Made by a program: the position numbers and the translations under genes
DNA from: Curtobacterium sp. MCBD17_032
GTDB taxonomy: Bacteria > Actinomycetota > Actinomycetes > Actinomycetales > Microbacteriaceae
Direction: 5' to 3'
DNA: 64,000 nucleotides
NCBI RefSeq assembly: GCF_003234855.1
Contig: NZ_QKTO01000002.1
Span: forward strand, 434,001-498,000
Part shown: positions 55,123 to 63,611 of the stretch, piece after piece
How positions within the stretch are numbered: position 1 is the first letter of the stretch
Layout: every line of letters begins with the position of its first letter
Notes under the pieces: generated by a model
What the model saw: only the letters and a program-made list of their open reading frames with translations
What the model was told of the DNA's origin: nothing
Database searches by the model: none

Positions 55123-55671
55123 TCAGAGCCGCGCGCCGGCGAGGCTCGCGGCGATGCCGAGCACGACGAGTGCCGTGATCGCCCACCCGTGGGCGCGGTG
55201 CACGATCGGGGCGGCCGTGACCGTGGCGGGCGGGGCGCCGTCGTGGACGGCCGGCGCTGGGACGAACGCGCGGATCTCGTCGGCCGCGCCGTCGACGCTC
55301 ACCGGTACCGGGCCTCCCGGCCGGACCACCGCGAGGCGGGCGTCCGGACGCGGTGCGATCCAGACCCGCTGCTCGCCCTGGTCGGTGACCACCTCGAGCC
55401 CGTACTTCGTCCGGACCTCCTGCACCCGGCGCCACGCGAAGCGCGTGGTGCGGCGGACGTCGACGACGACCAGCGCGTCGTCGGTGATCTCGATCCGCGG
55501 ACGCCACAGCACGACCCAGGCGAACCAGGCGGTGAAGAGCGACGGCACCGGGACGAGCAGCACGGCAGCGGGGCCGTTCGCGACGAGGCCGATGACGACG
55601 AGGGCTGCGGCGACGATCCAGAGGGCGACGGCGAACCGGCGCATGTTCGTCGCGACGATCTGGGCGCGCAT
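55123..55671 (-). CDS. PH domain-containing membrane protein
   Basis: 182 residues. Two N-terminal membrane helices (FAVALWIVAAALVVIGLVA, AVLLVPVPSLFTAWFAWVVL) and a bacterial PH-like domain (PRIEITDDALVVVDVRRTTRFAWRRVQEVRTKYGLEVVTDQG...VWIAP), as in low-molecular-weight antigen 6-like proteins. A third helix lies at the C-terminus. Function unknown. ATG at 55671 follows TAGGCT by six bases. Confidence 0.82.
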   Translation of the reverse strand: MRAQIVATNMRRFAVALWIVAAALVVIGLVANGPAAVLLVPVPSLFTAWFAWVVLWRPRIEITDDALVVVDVRRTTRFAWRRVQEVRTKYGLEVVTDQGEQRVWIAPRPDARLAVVRPGGPVPVSVDGAADEIRAFVPAPAVHDGAPPATVTAAPIVHRAHGWAITALVVLGIAASLAGARL

Positions 55672-55677
55672 GGGGCA

Positions 55678-55683
55678 AGCCTA
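55678..55683 (-). promoter_or_regulatory. -10 TAGGCT, leaderless start of PH-domain gene
   Basis: Six bases before the ATG at 55671. Confidence 0.6.
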
Positions 55684-55716
55684 GGAGACGGGGCCTGGCG
55701 TGGGCGACGAGGGCGG

Positions 55717-55791
55717 CTCCTCGGGACCACCAACCGAGCGGACCAGACAGGCCGTGCGCGTACCGGTGGGAGACCCTGTCGTCCCGAGGAG
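55717..55791. other. Nested inverted repeat, candidate structured RNA
   Basis: An 11-bp perfect pairing (55717-55727 with 55781-55791) encloses a six-pair GACAGG/CCTGTC (55746-55751 with 55775-55780), which stacks directly on the outer stem on one side. It lies in a 182-base gap with no ORF. Strand and identity unknown. Confidence 0.4.
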
Positions 55792-55853
55792 GCGAACCCG
55801 GGAGGTCTTCGTGCAGACCATGGTCACCCCGACGCGGCCGGGGTGTCAACGGC

Positions 55854-56333
55854 TCAGACGACGAGCGCCTCGATCTGCTCGCGGATGACCTCGGCGCTGG
55901 GGAAGCGGAGCCCGACGAGCCCGACGTGCCGCCAGCGGACCACGCCGTCCGGGCCGATGACGAAGACCGAGCGGCGCAGCCCGATCCCCGGCAGGTGCAC
56001 GCCGTAGGCGCGGATGACGTCGCCGCCGACGTCCGAGAGCAGGGGGAACGCCAGCGAAGCGCCCCGTGCGAACCCCTCGTGCGAGTCCAGTCCCTGCGGG
56101 CTGATGCCCCAGACGACCGCGCCCAGGTCGCGGAAGTCGTCGAGTTCCTCCTGGTACGAGCAGAGCTGCGCGGTGCAGACCGGGGTGGCGTCGCCGGGGT
56201 AGAACGCGAGCACCACGGGGCGACCGGTCTGGGAGGCGAGCGTGTACTCGGCATCGGTGCGGACGCCCTGACGGACGAGCATGCCGGGCAGGGTGAAGCC
56301 GGGCGCGGCGGAACCGGTCTCGGGGATGGCCAT
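55854..56333 (-). CDS. Peroxiredoxin (AhpC/TSA, BCP-like)
   Basis: 159 residues. Peroxidatic C53 in FYPGDATPVCTAQLC with C58 five residues on, the atypical two-cysteine BCP spacing. Reduces hydroperoxides using thioredoxin or a similar donor. ATG at 56333 follows TACGAT by seven bases. Confidence 0.93.
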   Translation of the reverse strand: MAIPETGSAAPGFTLPGMLVRQGVRTDAEYTLASQTGRPVVLAFYPGDATPVCTAQLCSYQEELDDFRDLGAVVWGISPQGLDSHEGFARGASLAFPLLSDVGGDVIRAYGVHLPGIGLRRSVFVIGPDGVVRWRHVGLVGLRFPSAEVIREQIEALVV

Positions 56334-56340
56334 GCGGCCG

Positions 56341-56346
56341 ATCGTA
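56341..56346 (-). promoter_or_regulatory. -10 TACGAT, leaderless start of peroxiredoxin gene
   Basis: Seven bases before the ATG at 56333. Confidence 0.6.
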
Positions 56347-56414
56347 CGGTCCGGTGTCCCCATGGACCGTGGACCGCACCGAGGATCGGCTGCGAGAGCG
56401 CACACTGGATCGAC

Positions 56415-56447
56415 GGAGGGGCCGGACGCAGTGCGTCCGGCCCCTCC
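56415..56447 (-). terminator. Terminator after second binding-protein gene
   Basis: 15- to 16-bp stem (56415-56429 with 56433-56447) and a tiny loop, between the second SBP gene and the peroxiredoxin promoter. Confidence 0.75.
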
Positions 56448-56476
56448 CTCGATCGACGGGCACTGCCCGTGGGTGG

Positions 56477-58159
56477 TCAGTCGGTGAAACCGACCTTCGT
56501 CCAGTCGATGTTCTGCGCACCCGCGAACGCGCCGTAGTTGGCGAGCTTCGGGTTCTGGGCGACGAGCGCCGGCTTCGCGGTGATCGGCATCGAGTGTCCG
56601 ATCGCCCAGACCTGCTTGTCGATCTTGTTCCAGATGGCGTTCGCCTTGTCGGTGTCCGGCTCGGCCAGGGCCTGCTTCGTCAGCTTGTCGATCGCGTTCG
56701 AGCTCACCCGGCCGTAGTTCTGGCCGGTGTCACCGTAGGTGTAGATCGTCGCGCTGCTGGAGTGGAAGCCGGTCCCGCCCCAGACGAAGATCGTCATGTC
56801 GTAGTTGCCCGGCGTGACGTACTGCTCGAAGAAGTCGTCCGTCGCAACGGACTTCAGCTTGAGCTCGACGCCGACCTCCTTGAGCTGCTGCTGCATCACC
56901 TGCGCCAGCTGCTGGGACGTCGGGGCGCCGGACGGGATGGTGATCGCGATCGACAGCTGCTTCCCGCCCTTCGACCGGTACTCGCCGTCGGTCTTCCAGC
57001 CGTCGTCGTCGAGCAGCTTCTTCGCCTTCTCGACGTCGAAGGTCGCGTTCGGCTCGGTGTTCGACGTGTAGCCCTTGTCCGTGGACAGGAACAGGTGGTT
57101 GTCGAGCGTGCCGAGCTTGTAGGGCAGGGTGCCGCCGATGACCTGCGCGAGCGCTTCGCGGTTCACGGCGTGCTGGATCGCCAGCCGGAGCTGCTTGTCC
57201 TTGAGCAGCCCGTTCGACGAGAAGTCGACGTGCGTGTACTGGGCGGAGGTCGACGCGAGGATCGTCGTGTTCTTCGCGTCCTTGACGCGGTCGAACCGCT
57301 CCGAGGTCGTCGTGAGGACGGAGTCGATCTCCTTGTTGAGGTAGGCGTCCACGTCGGCGTTGCCGTCGAGCGAGCGGAAGATGACCTGGTCGAGCTTCGG
57401 CTCGTCACCCCACCAGTTGTCGTCCGGCTTCATCGTGACGGTCCCGGCCGTCTCGTCGAGGTCCGTGATCTCGTAGGGACCCGAGGAGACCGGGACCTTG
57501 CCCTTGTAGCCGTTGTTGAACTGCTCCGGCGTGCTGGTCTGGCTCGCCGGGTAGAGCGGGCTGAAGAGCGACTTCCAGTCCGAGAACGGCGTCGCGAACT
57601 GCACGACGACGTCGCGGTCGGTCGCACCCTTCGTGACGGACTCGATGTCCTCGTAACCGGTCGCACCGGCGATGAGGTACGCCGGGTCCTCGCCGTTCGT
57701 GGTCTTCCACTCGTTCTCGAAGTCACGCCAGGTGATCGGCGTGCCGTCGTTCCACGTCGCTTCGTCGTTGATCGTGTACTCGATCGTCAACGGGTCGTCG
57801 CTCGTGACCTCGGCCTTCGTCACGTAGTCCTTGTTGAGCGTGGGCGCGCCCTTCGCGTCGATCGTGTAGATGAACGGCATCGTCGCCTGTTCGATCGTCG
57901 ACGCGTCGACGAGCGGGCCGTCGACCTGGTTGTAGTTCCACTGCGACACCCACTGCGAGATCGGCAGCCGGAGCGTGCCGCCGTCCTGCAAATCGGACAC
58001 CGGCGTGGCGTTGATCTGCGCCGAGGTCGGCAGCGTCTTCTTGCCCGAGTCGTTCCCGCTGGTCCCGCCGGAGTCGCCGGAGCCGCCCGCGCAGCCGGTC
58101 ACGGCGAGTGCGATGCCGGCGAGGGCCGCCGTCACCGCGAGGACTTTCCTGTGCTTCAT
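56477..58159 (-). CDS. ABC transporter family substrate-binding lipoprotein, second peptide system
   Basis: 560 residues. Signal peptide with VTGC lipobox (about residue 23), Gly/Ser linker, SBP family 5 core: GGTLRLPISQWVSQWNYNQVDGP, SSGPYEI, and the C-terminal WAIGHSMPITAKPALVAQNP. Diverges from the permease/ATPase genes at 58304, whereas the first system has all genes on one strand. ATG at 58159 with AGGGGAACCAC upstream. Confidence 0.92.
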   Translation of the reverse strand: MKHRKVLAVTAALAGIALAVTGCAGGSGDSGGTSGNDSGKKTLPTSAQINATPVSDLQDGGTLRLPISQWVSQWNYNQVDGPLVDASTIEQATMPFIYTIDAKGAPTLNKDYVTKAEVTSDDPLTIEYTINDEATWNDGTPITWRDFENEWKTTNGEDPAYLIAGATGYEDIESVTKGATDRDVVVQFATPFSDWKSLFSPLYPASQTSTPEQFNNGYKGKVPVSSGPYEITDLDETAGTVTMKPDDNWWGDEPKLDQVIFRSLDGNADVDAYLNKEIDSVLTTTSERFDRVKDAKNTTILASTSAQYTHVDFSSNGLLKDKQLRLAIQHAVNREALAQVIGGTLPYKLGTLDNHLFLSTDKGYTSNTEPNATFDVEKAKKLLDDDGWKTDGEYRSKGGKQLSIAITIPSGAPTSQQLAQVMQQQLKEVGVELKLKSVATDDFFEQYVTPGNYDMTIFVWGGTGFHSSSATIYTYGDTGQNYGRVSSNAIDKLTKQALAEPDTDKANAIWNKIDKQVWAIGHSMPITAKPALVAQNPKLANYGAFAGAQNIDWTKVGFTD

Positions 58160-58290
58160 GTGGTTCCCCTCTGGAAGTTGTCGTCGAGCCTAGGGCCCTC
58201 CGAAGGGGGTAGAGCGTCTTTTCTGCACACGACGTCCTTTCGTTACACGGCGGGTCGTCCGACGACATGTACCGGAAACGAACGAGGCCC

Positions 58291-58296
58291 TATGGT
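58291..58296 (+). promoter_or_regulatory. -10 TATGGT, leaderless start of second permease operon
   Basis: Seven bases before the ATG at 58304. An in-frame ATG at 58292 lies inside the hexamer and is therefore less likely. Confidence 0.55.
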
Positions 58297-58303
58297 GGCC
58301 TGC

Positions 58304-59287
58304 ATGATCCGCTTCCTGGGGCGGCGACTCGTGTACTACGTCGTGCTCGTGTTCCTCGCGACCTCGCTGACCTACTTCCTCGCGTCGGCGACGTTCAGCC
58401 CCCGTTCCGTCTACGCGCAGCGCAATCCGGCTCCTTCGGCCCAGGTCATCGACGCGAAGCTCGACGACATCGGCGTCAACGACAAGACGCCGATCGTGAT
58501 CCGGTACGCGCACTGGCTCGGGGACGTCGCACACGGGGACCTCGGGCAGACCATCCAGGACCGGTCCGTGAACGAGCAGTTCTTCCCGCGACTGGGCGTC
58601 AGTCTCCGGCTCCTGCTCGTCGGGTCGGTCGCGGGCATCGTGCTCGGCGTGCTCGTCGGGGTGTGGAACGCGATCCGGCAGTACCGGATCTCGGACCGGG
58701 TGAGCGCGGCGATCTCGATCATCCTGTTCTCCACGCCCGTCTTCCTGACGGCGGTGTTCCTGAAGATCGGCGCGACGAAGCTCAACCAGGACGCCGGCAG
58801 GCAGCTCATCAACTTCACCGGCGAGTCGACGCCCGGGCTCGACGGGACACCGTGGACGCTGCTCCTCGACCGTGGGGCCCACCTCCTGCTGCCCACGATC
58901 TCCATCGCCGTCGGGCTCATCGCGATCTACAGCCGGTACCAGCGGGCGACGATGCTCGACGTGATCGGTTCGGACTTCCTGCGGACAGCGCGGGCGAAGG
59001 GGCTCACGCGCGGCCGGGCGACGTTCAAGCACGGTCTGCGCACGGCGCTCATCCCGATGACGACGCTGTTCGCGTACGGGTTCCTCGGGATCCTGACCGG
59101 TGCGACCCTGACCGAGAAGATCTTCGCCTGGAACGGGCTCGGGTCCTGGTTCATCGACGCCGTCAACAACAACGACGTCAACGTCGTCACGGCGTACACG
59201 CTGTTCGCCGCGGTGGTGGTGCTCGTCGCCGGGTTCCTCGCCGACGTCGCGACCGCTGCGCTCGACCCGCGCGTCAGGAGGGCATGA
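58304..59287 (+). CDS. Peptide ABC transporter permease, second system (OppB-like)
   Basis: 327 residues. N-terminal IRFLGRRLVYYVVLVFLATSLTYFLASATF, six membrane helices, EAA loop RTARAKGLTRGRATFKHGLRTALIPM. The gene begins two bases after a degenerate leader; see the promoter entry. The following permease starts at once after its stop. Confidence 0.94.
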   Translation: MIRFLGRRLVYYVVLVFLATSLTYFLASATFSPRSVYAQRNPAPSAQVIDAKLDDIGVNDKTPIVIRYAHWLGDVAHGDLGQTIQDRSVNEQFFPRLGVSLRLLLVGSVAGIVLGVLVGVWNAIRQYRISDRVSAAISIILFSTPVFLTAVFLKIGATKLNQDAGRQLINFTGESTPGLDGTPWTLLLDRGAHLLLPTISIAVGLIAIYSRYQRATMLDVIGSDFLRTARAKGLTRGRATFKHGLRTALIPMTTLFAYGFLGILTGATLTEKIFAWNGLGSWFIDAVNNNDVNVVTAYTLFAAVVVLVAGFLADVATAALDPRVRRA

Positions 59288-59288
59288 C

Positions 59289-60299
59289 ATGACCGACACC
59301 CGGATCGAACCGGTCGACCCGACGCTCGTCGCGCGCAGCGACCTCCCGTCCCGCTCGACGGCGCAGGGCAACCGTCTCCTCCAGACGGTGCGACGGCTGT
59401 TCATGAACCGTGGGGCGGGGATCGGCGTGGTCGTCGTCCTGCTGCTGTTCGCCTTCGCCTTCATCGGGCCGCTCGTCAGCCCGTGGCAGTACTCCGAGAT
59501 CGACTACACGTCGTTCACCCGGCCCCCGAGCGCGACGCACTGGTTCGGGACGAACGGCATCGGACAGGACGTCTTCGCCCAGACCGCGCGGGGCATGCAG
59601 AAGAGCCTGCTCATCGGGCTGCTCGTCGCGGTGTTCTCCACCGCGATCGCCGCGATCACCGGGGCGGCTGCCGGCTACTTCGGCGGCTGGGTCGACCGGA
59701 TCGTCATGTTCTTCGTCGACATGCTGCTCGTGCTGCCGTCGTTCCTCATCATCGCGATCATCAGCCCGCGCATCCAGAACGCCGGGTGGATCGTCCTCGT
59801 GGTGCTCATCACCGTCTTCGGCTGGATGATCACGGCACGTGTCGTGCGGGCCATGACGCTCTCGGTGAAGGAGCGCGAGTTCGTGCGCGCCGCCCGCTAC
59901 ATGGGCATCGGACCGTTCCGGATCATCTTCCGGCACATCCTCCCGAACGTGGCATCGTTCCTCATCATCGACGGCACGATCCAGGTCGCGACCGCGGTGC
60001 TCGGCGAGACGACGCTGAGCTACTTCGGCTTCGGTGTGCAGGCGCCGGACGTCTCGCTCGGCACGCTCATCGCGCAGAACCAGGACAACGCGCTCACCAG
60101 TCCGTGGTTGTTCTACTTCGCCGCCGGGGCACTCGTGGTCTTCGCGATCGCCGCCAACCTGATCGGCGACGGCCTCCGCGACGCGCTGGACCCGACCTCG
60201 ACGACCGGCAAGCGCCAGAGGCGCAACCGCCGGCGTGACCAGAACCAGGCGGCCGTGGACGTGGCCGCATTGAACACGCAGGCCGGCTCCGGCGTATGA
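59289..60299 (+). CDS. Peptide ABC transporter permease, second system (OppC-like)
   Basis: 336 residues. A cytoplasmic N-terminus of about 38 residues is followed by six membrane helices and an unusually long basic C-terminal tail (SKR/RQRRNRRRDQNQAAVD type). HWFGTNGIGQDVFAQTARGMQKSLLIGL and the EAA loop RAARYMGIGPFRIIFRHILPNV identify it. ATG one base after the preceding stop region. Confidence 0.94.
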   Translation: MTDTRIEPVDPTLVARSDLPSRSTAQGNRLLQTVRRLFMNRGAGIGVVVVLLLFAFAFIGPLVSPWQYSEIDYTSFTRPPSATHWFGTNGIGQDVFAQTARGMQKSLLIGLLVAVFSTAIAAITGAAAGYFGGWVDRIVMFFVDMLLVLPSFLIIAIISPRIQNAGWIVLVVLITVFGWMITARVVRAMTLSVKEREFVRAARYMGIGPFRIIFRHILPNVASFLIIDGTIQVATAVLGETTLSYFGFGVQAPDVSLGTLIAQNQDNALTSPWLFYFAAGALVVFAIAANLIGDGLRDALDPTSTTGKRQRRNRRRDQNQAAVDVAALNTQAGSGV

Positions 60300-60327
60300 C
60301 CGCCGCACCGACCACCGGGGAAGCAGC

Positions 60328-62514
60328 ATGAGCACCATCACGAACGGTTCGGCCGCGACGCCGACGACCACCACTGAGCCGATCCTGCGGGTCCGGGACC
60401 TGCACGTCCGGTTCCCGACCCCGCGGGGGAGCGTGCACGCGGTCCGAGGTGTCGACCTCGAACTCCGCCGGGGCGAGGTGCTCGGCATCGTCGGCGAGTC
60501 CGGATCGGGCAAGTCGGTGACGAGCATGGCGGTCCTGGGACTGCTGCCCGACACCACGGCTGTCAGCGGGTCGGTCGAGCTCGACGGCGAGGAACTGCTC
60601 GGCCGGTCGGACAAGCAGATGAGCCGGCTCCGCGGGGACAAGGTCGCGATGGTCTTCCAGGACCCGCTGTCCGCGTTCACGCCGGTCTACACGATCGGCG
60701 ACCAGATCGCGGAGACCGTCCGACTGCACCGCGGTGCGTCGAAGGCCGAGGCGCGAGCGCGGGCGATCGAACTCCTCGAACTCGTCGGCATCCCGGAACC
60801 CGGCCGGCGTGTGGACGCCTTCCCACACGAGTTCTCGGGCGGCATGCGCCAGCGCGCCATGATCGCGATGGCCATGGCGAACGACCCCGACGTGATCCTC
60901 GCGGACGAGCCGACCACCGCGCTCGACGTCACGATCCAGGCGCAGATCATCGAGGTGCTCCGGACCGCGCAGCGTGAGACCGGAGCCGCGCTGGTGTTCG
61001 TCAGTCACGACCTCGGCGTGATCGCCGGGATCGCGGACCGCATCGCGGTGATGTACGCCGGACGGATCGTCGAGACGGCCACGGCGGAGGAGCTCTTCGC
61101 CCGACCGCGCATGCCGTACACGATCGGGCTCATCGGTGCGCTCCCGCGGCTCGACGCCAGCGACCGGTCGCCCCTCGTGCCGATCCCGGGTGCGCCGCCG
61201 TCGCTCATCGGCCTGCCGGACGCCTGCCCGTTCGCGGCCCGGTGCCCGCTGGTCAGCGAGGTCTGTCGGTCCACCGAACCGGTGCTCGCCCCACCCGTCG
61301 ACATCGCGGTCGGTGGGGAGACGACGGTCGTCGGCGCCGACCCCGTGACCGTGCCGGCCGGGCACACCGCCGCCTGTCACCGCACCGCCGAGGTCGCCGC
61401 CGCGCACGCGGACGCCGGCCGCATCTTCTCGCTGCCCGTCCTCCCGGAGCACGCCACCCGGGTCGAGGCGATGCGCGCAGCACGGGAACCCGTCGTGCAC
61501 GTCGAAGGCCTGACGAAGACCTTCCCGCTCGTCAAGGGATCCGTCTTCCGCCGCAAGGTCGGGGACGTCCACGCCGTCGACGGGGTCGACCTCGACATCC
61601 GCCGCGGCGAGACCCTCGGCCTCGTCGGGGAGTCCGGCTCCGGCAAGTCGACGACCCTCCACCAACTCATGGACCTCGACCGGCCCGAGGCCGGCACGGT
61701 CGAGCTGTTCGGGGAGTCGCTCGCCGACGCGACCGCCCGGGGTGCTGCCGGCACCCGTGCCCTGCGGCAGCGCATCTCGATGGTGTTCCAGGACCCCTCC
61801 GCCAGCCTGGACCCGCGCATGTCGGTGTACGACGTCGTCGCCGAACCGCTCCGCGCGGTCGGTGCGCCGGCGTCGCGCATCAGCGAGCGCGTGCCGGAGC
61901 TGCTCGAGCTCGTCGGTCTGCGGGCAGCCGAGGCCGACCGGTACCCGCACGAGTTCTCCGGCGGCCAGCGGCAGCGCATCTCGATCGCGCGCGCCCTCGC
62001 CGTCGAGCCGGACCTCGTGGTGCTGGACGAGCCGGTCTCCGCGCTCGACGTCTCCATCCAGGCCGGCGTGCTCAACCTGCTCGCCGAGCTCAAGGCACGG
62101 CTCGGACTGTCCTACCTGTTCGTGTCGCACGACCTGTCGGTCATCCGACACGTCGCCGACCGCGTCAGCGTGATGTACCTCGGTCGCACCGTCGAGGAAG
62201 GCGCCGTCGACGACGTCTTCGAGCGCCCGATGCACCCCTACACGGCCGCGCTCATGTCGGCGGTGCCGGTCCCGGACCCGGTCGTCGAGCGCGCACGGAA
62301 GACGATCCTGCTGCCGGGGGACCCGCCCAGCCCGACCGAGCGCCCGACCGGGTGCCGGTTCCGGTCGCGCTGCCCGCTCTACGCGCTCCTTCCGGAGGAC
62401 GAGCGGCGCCGGTGCGAGCAGGAGGAGCCGGAGAAGGCGCCGCGTCGCGGCGAGGACGTCGACCACCGGGCGGCGTGCCACTACCCGGAGAAGGTGCCCT
62501 CGATCGCGGCGTAG
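60328..62514 (+). CDS. Peptide ABC transporter, fused double ATPase, second system
   Basis: 728 residues. First ATPase: GESGSGKSV, FSGGMRQR, ILADEPTTALDV, followed by the Cys-rich peptide-transporter segment (CPFAARCPLVSEVC). Second ATPase: GESGSGKST, FSGGQRQR, VVLDEPVSALDV, and a second Cys-rich end (GCRFRSRCPLY). ATG at 60328 after GGGGAAGCAGC. Longer than the first system's ATPase because it keeps both Cys-rich segments. Confidence 0.95.
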   Translation: MSTITNGSAATPTTTTEPILRVRDLHVRFPTPRGSVHAVRGVDLELRRGEVLGIVGESGSGKSVTSMAVLGLLPDTTAVSGSVELDGEELLGRSDKQMSRLRGDKVAMVFQDPLSAFTPVYTIGDQIAETVRLHRGASKAEARARAIELLELVGIPEPGRRVDAFPHEFSGGMRQRAMIAMAMANDPDVILADEPTTALDVTIQAQIIEVLRTAQRETGAALVFVSHDLGVIAGIADRIAVMYAGRIVETATAEELFARPRMPYTIGLIGALPRLDASDRSPLVPIPGAPPSLIGLPDACPFAARCPLVSEVCRSTEPVLAPPVDIAVGGETTVVGADPVTVPAGHTAACHRTAEVAAAHADAGRIFSLPVLPEHATRVEAMRAAREPVVHVEGLTKTFPLVKGSVFRRKVGDVHAVDGVDLDIRRGETLGLVGESGSGKSTTLHQLMDLDRPEAGTVELFGESLADATARGAAGTRALRQRISMVFQDPSASLDPRMSVYDVVAEPLRAVGAPASRISERVPELLELVGLRAAEADRYPHEFSGGQRQRISIARALAVEPDLVVLDEPVSALDVSIQAGVLNLLAELKARLGLSYLFVSHDLSVIRHVADRVSVMYLGRTVEEGAVDDVFERPMHPYTAALMSAVPVPDPVVERARKTILLPGDPPSPTERPTGCRFRSRCPLYALLPEDERRRCEQEEPEKAPRRGEDVDHRAACHYPEKVPSIAA

Positions 62515-62526
62515 CCCGATGGCGGT

Positions 62527-62563
62527 CGGGAGGCGGTGCGCACGGACTGCGCGCCGCCTCCCG
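62527..62563. terminator. Bidirectional terminator after second peptide importer
   Basis: Stem CGGGAGGCGG-T-GCGC with its complement (62527-62541 with 62549-62563) and a 7-base loop. The outer GGGAGG/CCTCCC resembles the recurrent palindrome family. Confidence 0.8.
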
Positions 62564-62589
62564 TCCGTCTCCGTGCATCGATCGCCTGC

Positions 62590-62934
62590 TCAGATCTTCG
62601 GGTGGTTGACGACCGGATCGTCCCACGTCGGCGGCGTCGGGTACTCGCCCGGTCGGGACTCGGTCGGCCAGTCCAGCGTTGCTCGACCGGAGACGGCTGC
62701 GGACAGCGCATCGGAGTCGTTGGTCCAGAACGGTTCGCTGGAGACGTCGAGGGAGTACCGGCCGTCGACGTCGAGGGAGTACTGGATCTGCCCGTGCAGC
62801 GTGAGTACCGCGACGTCGTCCTGCGTGAGTCCGGCTGCGTCCTTCGTCTGCTGCGCTGCTCCCGCCGCGCAACCGGTTAGGAGCACGGTCATGACGAGGG
62901 CGTCGAGCGTGAGCGGCCGTCGTCGTGGCTGCAT
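62590..62934 (-). CDS. Short lipoprotein, paralogue of the next gene upstream
   Basis: 114 residues. Signal with LLTGC lipobox, then KDAAGLTQDDVAVLTLHGQIQYSLDVDGRYSLDVSSEPFWTNDSDAL and an end PGEYPTPPTWDDPVVNHPKI. The start overlaps the stop of the upstream paralogue. Compared with that gene it keeps the N-terminal lipobox/KDAAGLT part and the C-terminal GRYSL...PEW-like domain and lacks about 100 residues between. Function unknown. Confidence 0.75.
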   Translation of the reverse strand: MQPRRRPLTLDALVMTVLLTGCAAGAAQQTKDAAGLTQDDVAVLTLHGQIQYSLDVDGRYSLDVSSEPFWTNDSDALSAAVSGRATLDWPTESRPGEYPTPPTWDDPVVNHPKI

Positions 62935-63611
62935 CAGATTCGGGGGCGGTTGATGATCGGCGCATCCCACTCGGGCGGCTCCGGGTACTCACCGGGAGAA
63001 GAGCGATCCGGCCATCGCAGTGATGCTCGGCCGAACACTGCCCTGGCGAGTGCGTCGGCGTTGTTGGTCCAGAAGAGGTCACTCGACACGGTGAGGGAGT
63101 AGCGGCCGCTCGGTTGGATGAAGTACTCGACGTGCCAGCCGTCACGGACGCTGCCGTCGAGGTAGTAGGTGTCGGCAATCCGCTCGATGTGCATGTTCGC
63201 GCCGCGGTGCTCGAAGTAGTCGATCATCCGATCGAGGTCTCCTCTGGAACCCGTGGCTCCCTCCGGGGTCCAGGCTCTGCTCGACTCAAGGAAGTAGCTG
63301 TTGTCGACGTCCGCGCCGGGAAGGGGAGTGCGGCCGTCGCCACCGATCTGCGGGTTGTCGTCGCCACCGTTCCAGTCCCACTCTCCCTCGTGGACCGCGC
63401 GCTGTGCCGCAGCCAGTACTCGTTGCATCTCCTCGTAGTGCTCCCGGTACCGGTTGAATTCCTGGCGCAAACTGAGTTCCGAGACATCGGCACGTGTCAG
63501 ACCGGCTGCGTCCTTCGGCATGGATTTCCCTCCTGCTGTGCAGCTGACCGTCACCCCGAGGATCAGGGCAGCGACGACGATCGCGAGCAGTTTCGTGGTC
63601 ATGATCTTCAT
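62934..63611 (-). CDS. Lipoprotein of unknown function, 225 residues
   Basis: Signal peptide with VSC lipobox (Cys at about 24), KDAAGLTRADVSELSLRQEFNRYREHYEEMQRVLAAAQRAVHEGEWDWNGG..., then a beta-rich C-terminal GRYSLTVSSDLFWTNNADALARAVFGRASLRW. The ATG at 63611 overlaps the stop of the alpha/beta hydrolase (ATGA). GC content is below the chromosome norm here. Together with its short paralogue it forms a three-gene set with the hydrolase. Confidence 0.75.
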   Translation of the reverse strand: MKIMTTKLLAIVVAALILGVTVSCTAGGKSMPKDAAGLTRADVSELSLRQEFNRYREHYEEMQRVLAAAQRAVHEGEWDWNGGDDNPQIGGDGRTPLPGADVDNSYFLESSRAWTPEGATGSRGDLDRMIDYFEHRGANMHIERIADTYYLDGSVRDGWHVEYFIQPSGRYSLTVSSDLFWTNNADALARAVFGRASLRWPDRSSPGEYPEPPEWDAPIINRPRI

